Source: a virus. From it: 22,022 nucleotides of DNA. The notes under the pieces are model-generated. The model searched no databases, had not been told where the DNA came from, and worked only from the letters and a program-made list of their open reading frames with translations. The translations under genes were made by a program, and so were the position numbers. Position 1 is the first letter of the stretch. Every line of letters starts with the position of its first letter. Location of the stretch: positions 1-22,022 of the IMG/VR virus record IMGVR_UViG_3300044825_001704, one strand, 5' to 3'. Below, piece by piece: positions 13,715 through 20,049 of the stretch.

Positions 13715-16677
13715 TGGCTGAAGCTCGCCCCAACCCGTACCTGCAGGAGGACGCGCCCGAGCAGGGTCCGCCGGCCGCGCCGCCGCGCGAGAACCCGTAC
13801 CTGCAGAGCGAAGTGCCGGTGTCGCCGCACCCCGGCATACTCGCCAACGACCCGAAGGACGGTGACTGGACCGATGTCGGCAAGAACATCGCCACGGGCG
13901 CCGTGAAGGGCGGGTTCGGCATGGACACGGTGATCGACTACTTCACGCCGCTAGGTGGCGCGAAGAAGCTCGCCGGCATCGGTGCGCAGATCGCCGAGAA
14001 GGAAGGATACATCAAGCCCGAGACACGCGACGCCATCCTCGACAAGACCGAGCAGGCAGGCGTCCCAGGGCTCAACGCCGAGACCGCACTGCGCACGACC
14101 GGCGAGTATGTGCCGGAGACGGCGGAGGGCCGGATCGGGCAAGCTGCGGTCGCCAACGCCGTCGGAGGCATCGGCCCCGGCGGTCTCGGTCGCATGGCAG
14201 TGGACGCCGGCATCGGCGCAGTCTCGGGCGCCGTCGGTGCCGGAGCGCGCGAGGTGGGCGAAGCGACAGGCATCAAGAACCCGATCGCGCTGGGAGCGCT
14301 CGATGTCGCCGGCAACCTGGGCACCGCCGTGGGGCTGCACGGCGTCGCGCGCACGGCCGCCAAGGTCGGCGACGAGATCGCGCAGAACCGCTACCGCAAG
14401 ACGGAAGCCGGCCAGGACGCCATCGTGGGCGAGCGGCTGCGCTCGAACCTCAGCGAGGGCGCCGATGCCGAAGAGGTGGCGAAGCGCCTGGACATGCCCG
14501 ACTACGTGCCGGGCTCGACGCGTGTGACCGGCGAGAAGTCGGGCGACGCCGGTCTCGCCGAACTCGATCGCGAGCTGACCACGCGCGACGCCGACTATCG
14601 TGGCAACTGGCTGGAGCGGCGCAACGCCAACGACGAAGCCCGCCTGGAGTATGCCCAGGGGCTCGCCAAGGGCGACCCGCTCGCGGTGCAGCGCACCGTG
14701 AAGCAGACCTTCGACGACCTCGACAACGCGGCCGGCGAGATCGTCGACAGCTACCGCACGAGCGCGGACGATCTGGCCGCTGGCCTCGGCCAAGGCCGCC
14801 GGGCGGAAGACGTCGGCCCCGACATGCGCGAGCTGCTGGAGACCCGGCACAAGACCGCGCGCGAGGCCGCCAGCCGGATCTACCGGGCACTCGAAGCGCG
14901 CGGGCGCTCGATGGAGGTGGCGCCCCTGAAGCAGGGTTGGGCCGCCACCTACAGGAGGTTGACATCGGAAGATCGCGCGGGGATTATTCCCGCCGAGCGG
15001 ACGATCGGCAAATTCATCAGCGGCTACGGCGACGTCGTGCCCTTCAACCGGGTGCGGTCGCTCGACAAGCTGATCACCGACGCCATGGCGACGGAGCGCA
15101 ACGCGAACGGCAAGTCGGCCGCGTGGGGGCGCCTGTCGCTGCTGAAGGGTTCGTTGAACGACGCCCTCAGCTCGGCCGCTCTGTCCCAGGCCGAACGCGA
15201 CGCCCAGGCGGTGGCGCGCGGCCAGCTGAAGGAGCAGGACAGCCTTGCCGCAATCCTTCGAGGATTGGAGACGGACATCGGCGCCGAAGTGGCTGCCGGA
15301 CGAAGCGCGTCAGGGGCTGCAGACGTTGCTGGACAAGCACGGGCTGTCGATGGGGTGGGTGCTGGCGATGGCGCAGCGGGCACTGCGGGAGCAGGACTGG
15401 CCGCGCCTGCACCTGTTCGATATCTACCTGCAGCAGATCGGAAGGTCAGACCTAGCCCTCCAGATCCTCCGTCCGCCACCTTCACCGACACCGACCGCGC
15501 CGATCTCCGCCGCGCCAATACGGGGTGGGCATCTCAGGCTCGTACATTCGGCAAGGGATCGGTAGGGCAGGTTCTCGCCACCGACGGCCGGGGCGACTTC
15601 AAGCTCAACGCCAGTGCGGCCCCGTCGCGGTTCTTCCGAGCCGGCGAACAGGGCGGCGACGCCATGCGCCAGTACACGGAAGCCGCCGGCCCTCGCGGCG
15701 CCGCGCTCGCGCAGGACTATGCCGTCGAGCGCATGCTCAATGCGGCTGCCGACACGCGAAACGGCCGGATCGACCCGAAGAAGCTCGCCAGCTTTACCAA
15801 GGCACACCGGGCCGCGCTCGACACCATGCCCGAGTTGCGCGACCGAATGACCTCGGTCGAGAACGCCGAACGCCTGTTCGACGACGCCGCCAGGGCGCGC
15901 AAGGACGCCGCCGACGCCCACCGGGCGACGCTCGCCGGCAAGCTCATGGGCGTCGAGGATCCCAGCGAGATGAGCCGCAAGATCGGCACGGTGCTCCAGA
16001 GCGCCGAGGGGCCGAAGCAGATGCGCACCCTCATGGCCGAGGTGCGCAAGTCGCCGGAGGCGCTGGAAGGTGCCCAGAAGGCGGTGATCGACCACATGCT
16101 GGCGACCAGCGACCTGAAGGGCCAGAGCTTCGTCAACTACCTGAAGAAGCACCGGGACGCCCTCGCCGAGGTGCTCACGCCGGAACAGCTGCAGGGCATC
16201 GAGCGGATCGCGGCCGACATCGGCGCGAAGCAGCGCTCGACCGGCAAGCAGACCGCCGTGCCCGGCCGTTCGACCACGGCGATCGACCTCGTGCGAGACA
16301 TGCTGACCCAGGGTGCGAGCCGTCCCATGGCACCGGCAGAGGCGGCCGACGCGGCTGTCGCCAATGCGCCGCTCTTCGTGGGCCTCAACCCAAAGGCCGC
16401 CATCGGCATCGGCGCGGCGGCCGGCGCGGCCGCCAAGGTGCAGAACATCATCTGGAACTTCCGTAACGCCGGGCTCGACGACATCAACCGCATCACCCGG
16501 CAGGCGATGCTCGATCCGAAACTGGCCGCCATCCTGCTGCGCGAACAGCCGCCGCGCATGACCAAGACGTGGATGGATCATCTGCAGCGTGATCTGGCCA
16601 ACAGACTGACGAGGCACGCCGTCTTCGCAGCCACGGGTGACAAAGCGGAACGTTTCGAACCGAAGGAAAAAGAGTAA
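13714..16677 (+). CDS. Large DNA-ejection / internal virion-type protein, 987 aa
   Basis: I prefer the ATG at 13714 (TGATG overlap with the previous stop, GGGG about 6 bases upstream). A GTG at 13711 is an alternative. The N-terminus has two NPYLQ motifs (about residues 7 and 28). Residues of about 140-230 are Gly/Ala-rich and hydrophobic (AVGGIGPGGL, GAVSGAVGAGA, GNLGTAVGLHGVA), as in proteins that enter the host envelope during DNA delivery. Long helical, charged stretches follow. A second Gly/Ala hydrophobic patch (AAIGIGAAAGAAAKV) lies near residue 895. Its position after the 1740-aa protein and before a collar fibre fits podovirus ejection proteins. Residues of about 521-575 have atypical codon use because another frame is better there (see 15245-15565). 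Confidence 0.75.
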   Translation: MAEARPNPYLQEDAPEQGPPAAPPRENPYLQSEVPVSPHPGILANDPKDGDWTDVGKNIATGAVKGGFGMDTVIDYFTPLGGAKKLAGIGAQIAEKEGYIKPETRDAILDKTEQAGVPGLNAETALRTTGEYVPETAEGRIGQAAVANAVGGIGPGGLGRMAVDAGIGAVSGAVGAGAREVGEATGIKNPIALGALDVAGNLGTAVGLHGVARTAAKVGDEIAQNRYRKTEAGQDAIVGERLRSNLSEGADAEEVAKRLDMPDYVPGSTRVTGEKSGDAGLAELDRELTTRDADYRGNWLERRNANDEARLEYAQGLAKGDPLAVQRTVKQTFDDLDNAAGEIVDSYRTSADDLAAGLGQGRRAEDVGPDMRELLETRHKTAREAASRIYRALEARGRSMEVAPLKQGWAATYRRLTSEDRAGIIPAERTIGKFISGYGDVVPFNRVRSLDKLITDAMATERNANGKSAAWGRLSLLKGSLNDALSSAALSQAERDAQAVARGQLKEQDSLAAILRGLETDIGAEVAAGRSASGAADVAGQARAVDGVGAGDGAAGTAGAGLAAPAPVRYLPAADRKVRPSPPDPPSATFTDTDRADLRRANTGWASQARTFGKGSVGQVLATDGRGDFKLNASAAPSRFFRAGEQGGDAMRQYTEAAGPRGAALAQDYAVERMLNAAADTRNGRIDPKKLASFTKAHRAALDTMPELRDRMTSVENAERLFDDAARARKDAADAHRATLAGKLMGVEDPSEMSRKIGTVLQSAEGPKQMRTLMAEVRKSPEALEGAQKAVIDHMLATSDLKGQSFVNYLKKHRDALAEVLTPEQLQGIERIAADIGAKQRSTGKQTAVPGRSTTAIDLVRDMLTQGASRPMAPAEAADAAVANAPLFVGLNPKAAIGIGAAAGAAAKVQNIIWNFRNAGLDDINRITRQAMLDPKLAAILLREQPPRMTKTWMDHLQRDLANRLTRHAVFAATGDKAERFEPKEKE
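15245..15565 (+). CDS. Candidate nested gene (106 aa) in the +1 frame of the ejection gene
   Basis: This ORF starts with TTG at 15245, ten bases after AAGGAG at 15229-15234, and ends in TAG at 15563-15565. An in-frame stop at 15227-15229 limits it upstream. For 15278-15439, third positions are G or C in 50 of 54 codons in this frame, against 21 of 54 in the host frame (hand count). The product has a balanced, helical composition with several Trp (WLPDEARQGLQTLLDKHGLS, MGWVLAMAQRALREQDWPRL, then LHLFDIYLQQIGRSDLALQIL) and a Pro-rich, basic tail. The host frame over the same bases is an Ala/Gly-rich string. I do not recognise the family. Alternatives are a paired frameshift in the host gene or a sequencing error pair. 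Confidence 0.55.
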   Translation: MPQSFEDWRRTSAPKWLPDEARQGLQTLLDKHGLSMGWVLAMAQRALREQDWPRLHLFDIYLQQIGRSDLALQILRPPPSPTPTAPISAAPIRGGHLRLVHSARDR

Positions 16678-17957
16678 TGGCCTCGACGTACACGTCCAAC
16701 AAGCGGTACGAGAAGCAGGGAACCGGCGACAACGTCGGAACCTGGGGGCCGTTTCTCAACGCCAACTTCGATCTGATCGACCAGAACTTCGGTGGAACGC
16801 TGTCGCTCGCGCTGACCAATATCGACGTGAACATCTCTCAACCGCAGCAGGAGAACGTCCGCCAGCTGCTGACCGGCGTGCTGAGCGGCAACGTCAACCT
16901 GATCCTGGCGAACGGCTACTCCGGCTCCTTCATAATCGACAACCGCACCACCGGTTCGTTCTCGGTCAACATCCTGACCGACGCAGTCGGCTCGACCGGG
17001 GTTAACTGCGCCCAGGGGTTCCGCACCTTCGTGTTCTGCGACGGCACCCATGTCGTCTACGCGAACAACGCGCCGGGCTCGGCCACGGCCGCCGCCACCA
17101 GCTTGACGCCGACCGGCTACGTCACCGCCACCGACCTGCAGGCCGCGATCGCGCAGATCGCCTCGCGCAACCCGGTGGGCACGATCATCGACGCCGCCGG
17201 CACCACGGCGCCGGCCGGCTCGCTCGCCTGCGACGGCTCGGCGGTGAGCCGCGTCACCTACGCGTCGCTGTTCGCCTATCTCGTCACGGCGCCCGGCTAT
17301 GCCGCGACCACCTGCACGTTCGGGTTCATCGGCTCGCCCACGATCATCAACAAGACGGCGCACGGTTTCGTGGGCGGCGAGCGACTGCGCTTCTCCACCT
17401 CCGGCTCGCTGCCGACCGGGATGAACACCTCGACCGACTACTTCGTCGAGGTGATCGACGCCAACTCCTTCTGGCTCCAGACCAGCCAAGCGACGACAGG
17501 TTCCGGTACCCGGCTCGTGACCAGCGGCGCGGCCTCGGGCGTGACCCAGTACACGCAGTCCCTGTGGGGCCTGGGCGACGGCAGCACGACCTTCAACGTG
17601 CCCGACCTGCGCGGCGTCTTCTCTCGCGGCAAGGACGGCGGGCGCGGACTGTCGCTGGTCGACTATCAGGTCGGCGTGCGGCTCGCCGATGCGTTCGCGG
17701 CGCACACCCATACCGGCACGACCAATACCGACGGCGCGCACACGCACGACGTCAAGTACAACTCCCGCACCGACGTCGCCACGACCGGCGGCGGCACCGC
17801 CGTGCAGAACATCTCGGCGGGCGGATCTTCGACCGGCGCCAACGCCGCGATCAGCTCGGGCTCGACCCACAGCCACGCCTTCACCACCGACAGCACAGGC
17901 ACTGGCGCCGAGACCGTGCCGAAGCACGCTATCCTCCTGAAATGTATCGTCTACTGA
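16677..17957 (+). CDS. Tail fibre with phage tail-collar domain, 426 aa
   Basis: The ATG at 16677 overlaps the previous stop (TAATG), with AAGGAAAAAG upstream. The N-terminus (MASTYTSNKRYEKQGTGDNVG, then TWGPFLNANFDLIDQNFGG) is a common fibre anchoring motif. A tail-collar domain (gp12-like) starts at about residue 167 with GTIIDAAGTTAPAGSLACDG and resumes at residue 297 with WGLGDGSTTFNVPDLRGVFS. Between them, residues of about 206-295 form an inserted beta domain (KTAHGFVGGERLRFSTSGSL). HTHTGTT and AHTHD near residues 342-358 could bind metal as in collar proteins. The end GAETVPKHAILLKCIVY is typical of the family. It likely serves in host recognition. It sits next to the lysis genes, as the last virion gene. 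Confidence 0.88.
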   Translation: MASTYTSNKRYEKQGTGDNVGTWGPFLNANFDLIDQNFGGTLSLALTNIDVNISQPQQENVRQLLTGVLSGNVNLILANGYSGSFIIDNRTTGSFSVNILTDAVGSTGVNCAQGFRTFVFCDGTHVVYANNAPGSATAAATSLTPTGYVTATDLQAAIAQIASRNPVGTIIDAAGTTAPAGSLACDGSAVSRVTYASLFAYLVTAPGYAATTCTFGFIGSPTIINKTAHGFVGGERLRFSTSGSLPTGMNTSTDYFVEVIDANSFWLQTSQATTGSGTRLVTSGAASGVTQYTQSLWGLGDGSTTFNVPDLRGVFSRGKDGGRGLSLVDYQVGVRLADAFAAHTHTGTTNTDGAHTHDVKYNSRTDVATTGGGTAVQNISAGGSSTGANAAISSGSTHSHAFTTDSTGTGAETVPKHAILLKCIVY

Positions 17958-17964
17958 GGGCATC

Positions 17965-18498
17965 ATGAGCGCATTGCCGGAACGGTTCGCATTCCTGGCC
18001 GAGGAGCCCGGCCCGCGCATGCTGCGCGAGGCCCTGCCGCTGCTCGGCACCGTCGAAACGCCCGGCAAGGGCAACAACCCGACCATCATGGCCTGGGCCG
18101 CCGAGGTGGGCCTGAAGGAGGCTTACTCCGAGGACAGCATCCCCTGGTGCGGGCTCTTCATGGCGCTGATCGCGAAGCGCGCCGACAAGCCGATCGTGAA
18201 GGGGCCGCTGTGGGCCTTGAACTGGCTCAACTTCGGCGTGTCAGTGCCCCGGCCAAGCTTAGGCGACGTCATCGTCGTGCAGCGCGAAGGCGGCGGCCAT
18301 GTCACTCTGTATGTTGCAGAAGATGAGAAGAACTACTATGGTCTCGGCGGCAACCAGAGCGACATGGTGAGCATCGCGCCGATCGCAAAGAACCGTAAAC
18401 CCTGGTTCCGCCGCCCGAAATACATAAACCAGCCTGCGAATGTTCGACCAATTATTCTTGGCGGTTCGCTAACACAGCCTACCGGAAAGGAAAGCTGA
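17965..18498 (+). CDS. Endolysin, TIGR02594-like Cys/His peptidoglycan hydrolase, 177 aa
   Basis: The protein has the order of conserved parts of the TIGR02594 / NlpC-P60-CHAP-like group: a Trp-Cys nucleophile motif (SIPWCGLFMALIA, Cys62), then ALNWLNFGVSVPRPSLGDVI, then GGGHVTLYVAED (His112), then YGLGGNQSDMVSIAPI (Asn130, Asp133). These supply a likely Cys-His-polar catalytic centre that cuts peptidoglycan. There is no signal peptide, so release should depend on the holin encoded directly downstream. GAGGGC just before the ATG at 17965 acts as a weak ribosome site. Codon use in the last third (after about 18300) is visibly more A/T-rich than in neighbouring genes. Confidence 0.85.
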   Translation: MSALPERFAFLAEEPGPRMLREALPLLGTVETPGKGNNPTIMAWAAEVGLKEAYSEDSIPWCGLFMALIAKRADKPIVKGPLWALNWLNFGVSVPRPSLGDVIVVQREGGGHVTLYVAEDEKNYYGLGGNQSDMVSIAPIAKNRKPWFRRPKYINQPANVRPIILGGSLTQPTGKES

Positions 18499-18499
18499 C

Positions 18500-18730
18500 A
18501 TGGATTGGGCAGTTATCGGGGCGTTCATTCGCCAGATCCTGACGATCGCCGGAACCTGGGCAGTCAGCAAGGGCTGGCTCGACGGGGGCATGGCGGAGCA
18601 GCTGACGGGCGCGGTTCTCGTGCTCGGATCCTTCGTCTGGTCGTTCGTCCAGAAGAAGGGCGCGCAGACGGCCCTCACCAAGGCCGAGGTCTCTCCGGCG
18701 CAGCCGCCGACGACCAAGCTCCCTGCTTGA
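18500..18730 (+). CDS. Holin, Pam3_gp28-like, 76 aa
   Basis: The ATG at 18500 lies one base after the endolysin stop, with GGAAAG upstream. The protein has two hydrophobic stretches (AVIGAFIRQILTIAGTWAV and LTGAVLVLGSFVWSFV) separated by a short polar turn (SKGWLDGGMAEQ). A charged, Pro-rich tail follows. Size, topology and a MDWxxIGxFxRxxLT opening match the Pam3_gp28 group of putative holins as I remember it. Its expected role is to permeabilise the inner membrane at a set time so that the endolysin can reach the wall. Confidence 0.8.
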   Translation: MDWAVIGAFIRQILTIAGTWAVSKGWLDGGMAEQLTGAVLVLGSFVWSFVQKKGAQTALTKAEVSPAQPPTTKLPA

Positions 18731-18734
18731 CGCG

Positions 18735-18971
18735 GTGGAGTGGGTCAAGCTGATCCTGGCGCTTCTGGGCGTCGTATCGATGATCAACCGATGGGCGAAC
18801 CGCTCGAAGTTGGCGTCGGACGCCCAGGCGCAGCTCGTCGCGAAAGCCCTGGAGGCCGCCAATGTCACGATCCACACCGCGCAGGAGGCTCGCCGCCGGC
18901 AGCTTGAGCGTGATGCTGATCCTGCCCGGCTGCGTGACGACGACGGATACAAACGCCGTGACGATCTCTAA
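18735..18971 (+). CDS. i-spanin (Rz-like), 78 aa
   Basis: The start is a GTG at 18735, four bases after the holin stop, so reinitiation is likely. The N-terminal helix WVKLILALLGVVSMI is a membrane anchor. It is followed by a long, charged, Ala-rich helix (LASDAQAQLVAKALEAA and QEARRRQLERDADPARLRD) suited to a periplasmic coiled coil. This is the usual shape of an inner-membrane spanin. The second half overlaps, in another frame, the lipoprotein gene at 18862, as in many Rz/Rz1 pairs. Together they should fuse the inner and outer membranes at the last step of lysis. Confidence 0.75.
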   Translation: MEWVKLILALLGVVSMINRWANRSKLASDAQAQLVAKALEAANVTIHTAQEARRRQLERDADPARLRDDDGYKRRDDL

Positions 18972-19107
18972 CGCGCAGGTCAACGTCGCATGCCAAAGCT
19001 TCAGGCCGCTGTCGTGGTCGTCGAAAGATACGGATCAGACGATCCGAGAAGCGAAAGCGCACAACGCCGTTTGGGTAGCGATCTGTCAAGGCCCTGGAGC
19101 ACCCTGA
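18862..19107 (+). CDS. o-spanin (Rz1-like) lipoprotein, 81 aa
   Basis: The ATG at 18862 has GGAGG about 7 bases upstream, inside the i-spanin gene and in another frame. The overlap is 110 bases. The N-terminus is a lipoprotein signal: a basic start (MSRSTPRRRL), a hydrophobic core (SVMLI) and a lipobox LPGC with Cys24 as lipidation site. The mature part (ACQSFRPLSWSSKDTDQTI, then AHNAVWVAIC) resembles proteins of the Rz1-like type in phages of Alphaproteobacteria. It is expected to be anchored in the outer membrane and to bind the i-spanin. Confidence 0.8.
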   Translation: MSRSTPRRRLAAGSLSVMLILPGCVTTTDTNAVTISNAQVNVACQSFRPLSWSSKDTDQTIREAKAHNAVWVAICQGPGAP

Positions 19108-19385
19108 TGGCACCGAGGCCCGGTATTGATGATGGTCACCGATCCATACTTCAAGACATCGCCAAAGAAGCGGCCAAAAGCACCATCCAAGAATTTTTCT
19201 TTTCCCTGGGTTATGATTTGGAAGAGGCGGAAGATCGCAAAAACCTCATTGCAGATCTTAGCTTTTTGCGTAAACAACGCGAAACCTACTCTGATCTTGG
19301 TTCGCATATCCTCAAGGTGATCGCCGGCCTGATCGCGATCGCCTCGGCGACCGCGCTTTGGCAGTTCTGGAAGCCCCCAGGTTGA
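19107..19385 (+). CDS. Small membrane protein after the spanins, 92 aa
   Basis: I start this gene at the ATG at 19107, which overlaps the o-spanin stop (TGATG). The open frame reaches back to 18990 but only as shadow. Residues 1-65 are amphipathic and charged (SILQDIAKEAAKSTIQEFF, LEEAEDRKNLIADLSFLRKQ). Residues 68-87 are one membrane helix (ILKVIAGLIAIASATALWQF) close to the C-terminus. Base composition is clearly more A/T-rich than in nearby genes, with runs such as GAATTTTTCTTTTCC. A tail-anchored lysis helper or second holin is possible, but neither is shown. Its stop lies inside the -35 element of the next promoter. Confidence 0.75.
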   Translation: MAPRPGIDDGHRSILQDIAKEAAKSTIQEFFFSLGYDLEEAEDRKNLIADLSFLRKQRETYSDLGSHILKVIAGLIAIASATALWQFWKPPG

Positions 19386-19397
19386 CACTCGTCAACC
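19380..19397. promoter_or_regulatory. Palindromic operator candidate on the -35 element
   Basis: GGTTGACACTCGTCAACC is a perfect inverted repeat with 7-base arms (19380-19386 and 19391-19397) and a 4-base spacer. It covers the -35 hexamer of the promoter for the YdaS/Cro-like gene. A dimeric repressor bound there would block that promoter, so autoregulation is a natural reading. No T-run follows, so it is not a terminator. Confidence 0.55.
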
Positions 19398-19410
19398 CGG
19401 CCTCTATATC
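19382..19410 (+). promoter_or_regulatory. Sigma70-type promoter for the YdaS/Cro-like gene
   Basis: A consensus -35 (TTGACA, 19382-19387), a 17-base spacer and a -10 of TATATC (19405-19410, four of six consensus bases). Transcription should start near 19416-19418, at the ATG of the gene at 19418, giving a leaderless mRNA. Confidence 0.65.
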
Positions 19411-19417
19411 CAAGTCC

Positions 19418-19627
19418 ATGGGCACTAAGCAAGAACGGCTGCAGAAGGAAGGCGTCGCGAGAGCCGTCATGGCCGTCGGGACGTTCTCCGAGCTAGCTCG
19501 CCGGCTTGGCACGAGCCGTCAGGCCGTGCAAAAGTGGGCGCGTGTCCCGGAGGCTCGGGTGGAGCAGGTTGCCCGCATCACGGGCGTGCCCAAGCACATC
19601 CTGCGCCCCGACCTCTACGAGAAGTAA
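19418..19627 (+). CDS. YdaS/Cro-like helix-turn-helix DNA-binding protein, 69 aa
   Basis: I chose the ATG at 19418 because the promoter lies just upstream. The frame is open to 19358, inside the previous gene. The core GTFSELARRLGTSRQAVQKW is a helix-turn-helix with a Q-A-V recognition helix. It is followed by ARVPEARVEQVARITGVPK and HILRPDLYEK, the usual ending of the YdaS / Cro-like antitoxin-regulator group. There is no Shine-Dalgarno sequence, consistent with leaderless translation as in lambda cI. It may control lysogeny or the switch between the plus-strand and minus-strand units. It could also control only itself. No partner toxin is visible. Confidence 0.8.
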   Translation: MGTKQERLQKEGVARAVMAVGTFSELARRLGTSRQAVQKWARVPEARVEQVARITGVPKHILRPDLYEK

Positions 19628-19632
19628 CGCCT

Positions 19633-19647
19633 GTCGACCGGGTCGAC
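19633..19647. promoter_or_regulatory. Short perfect palindrome after the YdaS-like gene
   Basis: GTCGACCGGGTCGAC is an inverted repeat with 7-base arms and one central base, five bases after the stop codon. The arms share the GTCGAC core with a further site at 19706-19711. It could be a protein-binding site. No T-run follows, so it is not a terminator. Confidence 0.4.
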
Positions 19648-19774
19648 CCCTGCAGCGGTATCAGCACGGCAAGCGTGTAAGGCGCTACAAGGGCGGGTTC
19701 GGGAGGTCGACAGGTGGTGGCGCGCCGCAGCGCTACGATGAAGGCATGCCCGTGAAACCCGCCAACGCTGACAA

Positions 19775-19800
19775 AAACGCCCGGCTTTCGCCGGGCGTTT
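19775..19800. terminator. Bidirectional intrinsic terminator
   Basis: AAACGCCCGGC, loop TTTC, GCCGGGCGTTT: a perfect 11-bp G+C-rich stem with a 4-base loop. Read on the minus strand, the stem is followed by a T-run (TTTTTGT counting the stem end), which makes it a strong terminator for the polymerase-lipoprotein unit. On the plus strand, it is followed by TTTCTG, which is weaker. It lies between converging genes, as expected. Confidence 0.88.
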
Positions 19801-19831
19801 CTGCGTTCAGGTCCGGGGGGAACCTTCACAA

Positions 19832-19871
19832 CCTGGGCCGAGCGGGGAAGCCAACTTCGGTTCGGCCCAGG
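19832..19871. other. Long stem-loop downstream of the lipoprotein gene
   Basis: CCTGGGCCGA (19832-19841) pairs perfectly with TCGGCCCAGG (19862-19871) across 20 bases. The 20 bases contain a smaller GAAG-CCAA-CTTC hairpin. In minus-strand transcripts it lies between the lipoprotein stop and the terminator. It could protect the mRNA 3' end or bind a protein. Its role is not known. Confidence 0.5.
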
Positions 19872-19902
19872 GGTCTCGACGATACGCCGGCAGGCGAGCG
19901 TG

Positions 19903-20049
19903 TCAACACGTCTTGAACTGCGTGACGCCGGGCCTGACCTCCTTCTGGCAGGCCGGCGGGGGCGGCTTCGAGGCCTCGTGCCGGTAGCCGTTGGTGTCGA
20001 TCTGGCAGCCGGCCAGCAGGACGGCCAGGACGAGCGCGATGGTTCTCAT
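19903..20049 (-). CDS. Small lipoprotein, 48 aa
   Basis: The ATG (20049-20047) overlaps the polymerase stop by an ATGA, so translation is probably coupled. The N-terminus MRTIALVLAVLLAGC is a lipoprotein signal with lipobox LAGC (Cys15). The mature peptide is 34 residues, with two more Cys (34 and 48) and a PPPPACQKE segment. Short phage lipoproteins can act in superinfection exclusion or as o-spanins. Since a spanin pair is already present at 18735-19107, exclusion or an unknown envelope role seems more likely. This is inference only. The gene ends just before a long stem-loop. Confidence 0.75.
   Translation of the reverse strand: MRTIALVLAVLLAGCQIDTNGYRHEASKPPPPACQKEVRPGVTQFKTC

Larger units (their letters stand above)
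19628..19902. other. Non-coding interval between converging units
   Basis: This 275-base interval separates the plus-strand regulator from the minus-strand lipoprotein gene. I see no gene with both a start signal and plausible protein. It holds the palindrome at 19633, a strong terminator at 19775 and a long stem-loop at 19832. The part 19650-19770 contains no further feature that I can support. An attachment site or a small RNA could lie here, but nothing in the sequence shows it. Confidence 0.6.

Noticed and set aside
19655-19720. tRNA-like or att-site-like sequence near GGGTTCGGG
   Set aside because: No acceptor stem or anticodon arm can be drawn, and no matching duplicate is present in the window.
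19746-19916. Possible small plus-strand gene from the ATG at 19746
   Set aside because: It would run through the perfect terminator and the long stem-loop and has no ribosome-binding site or known motif.
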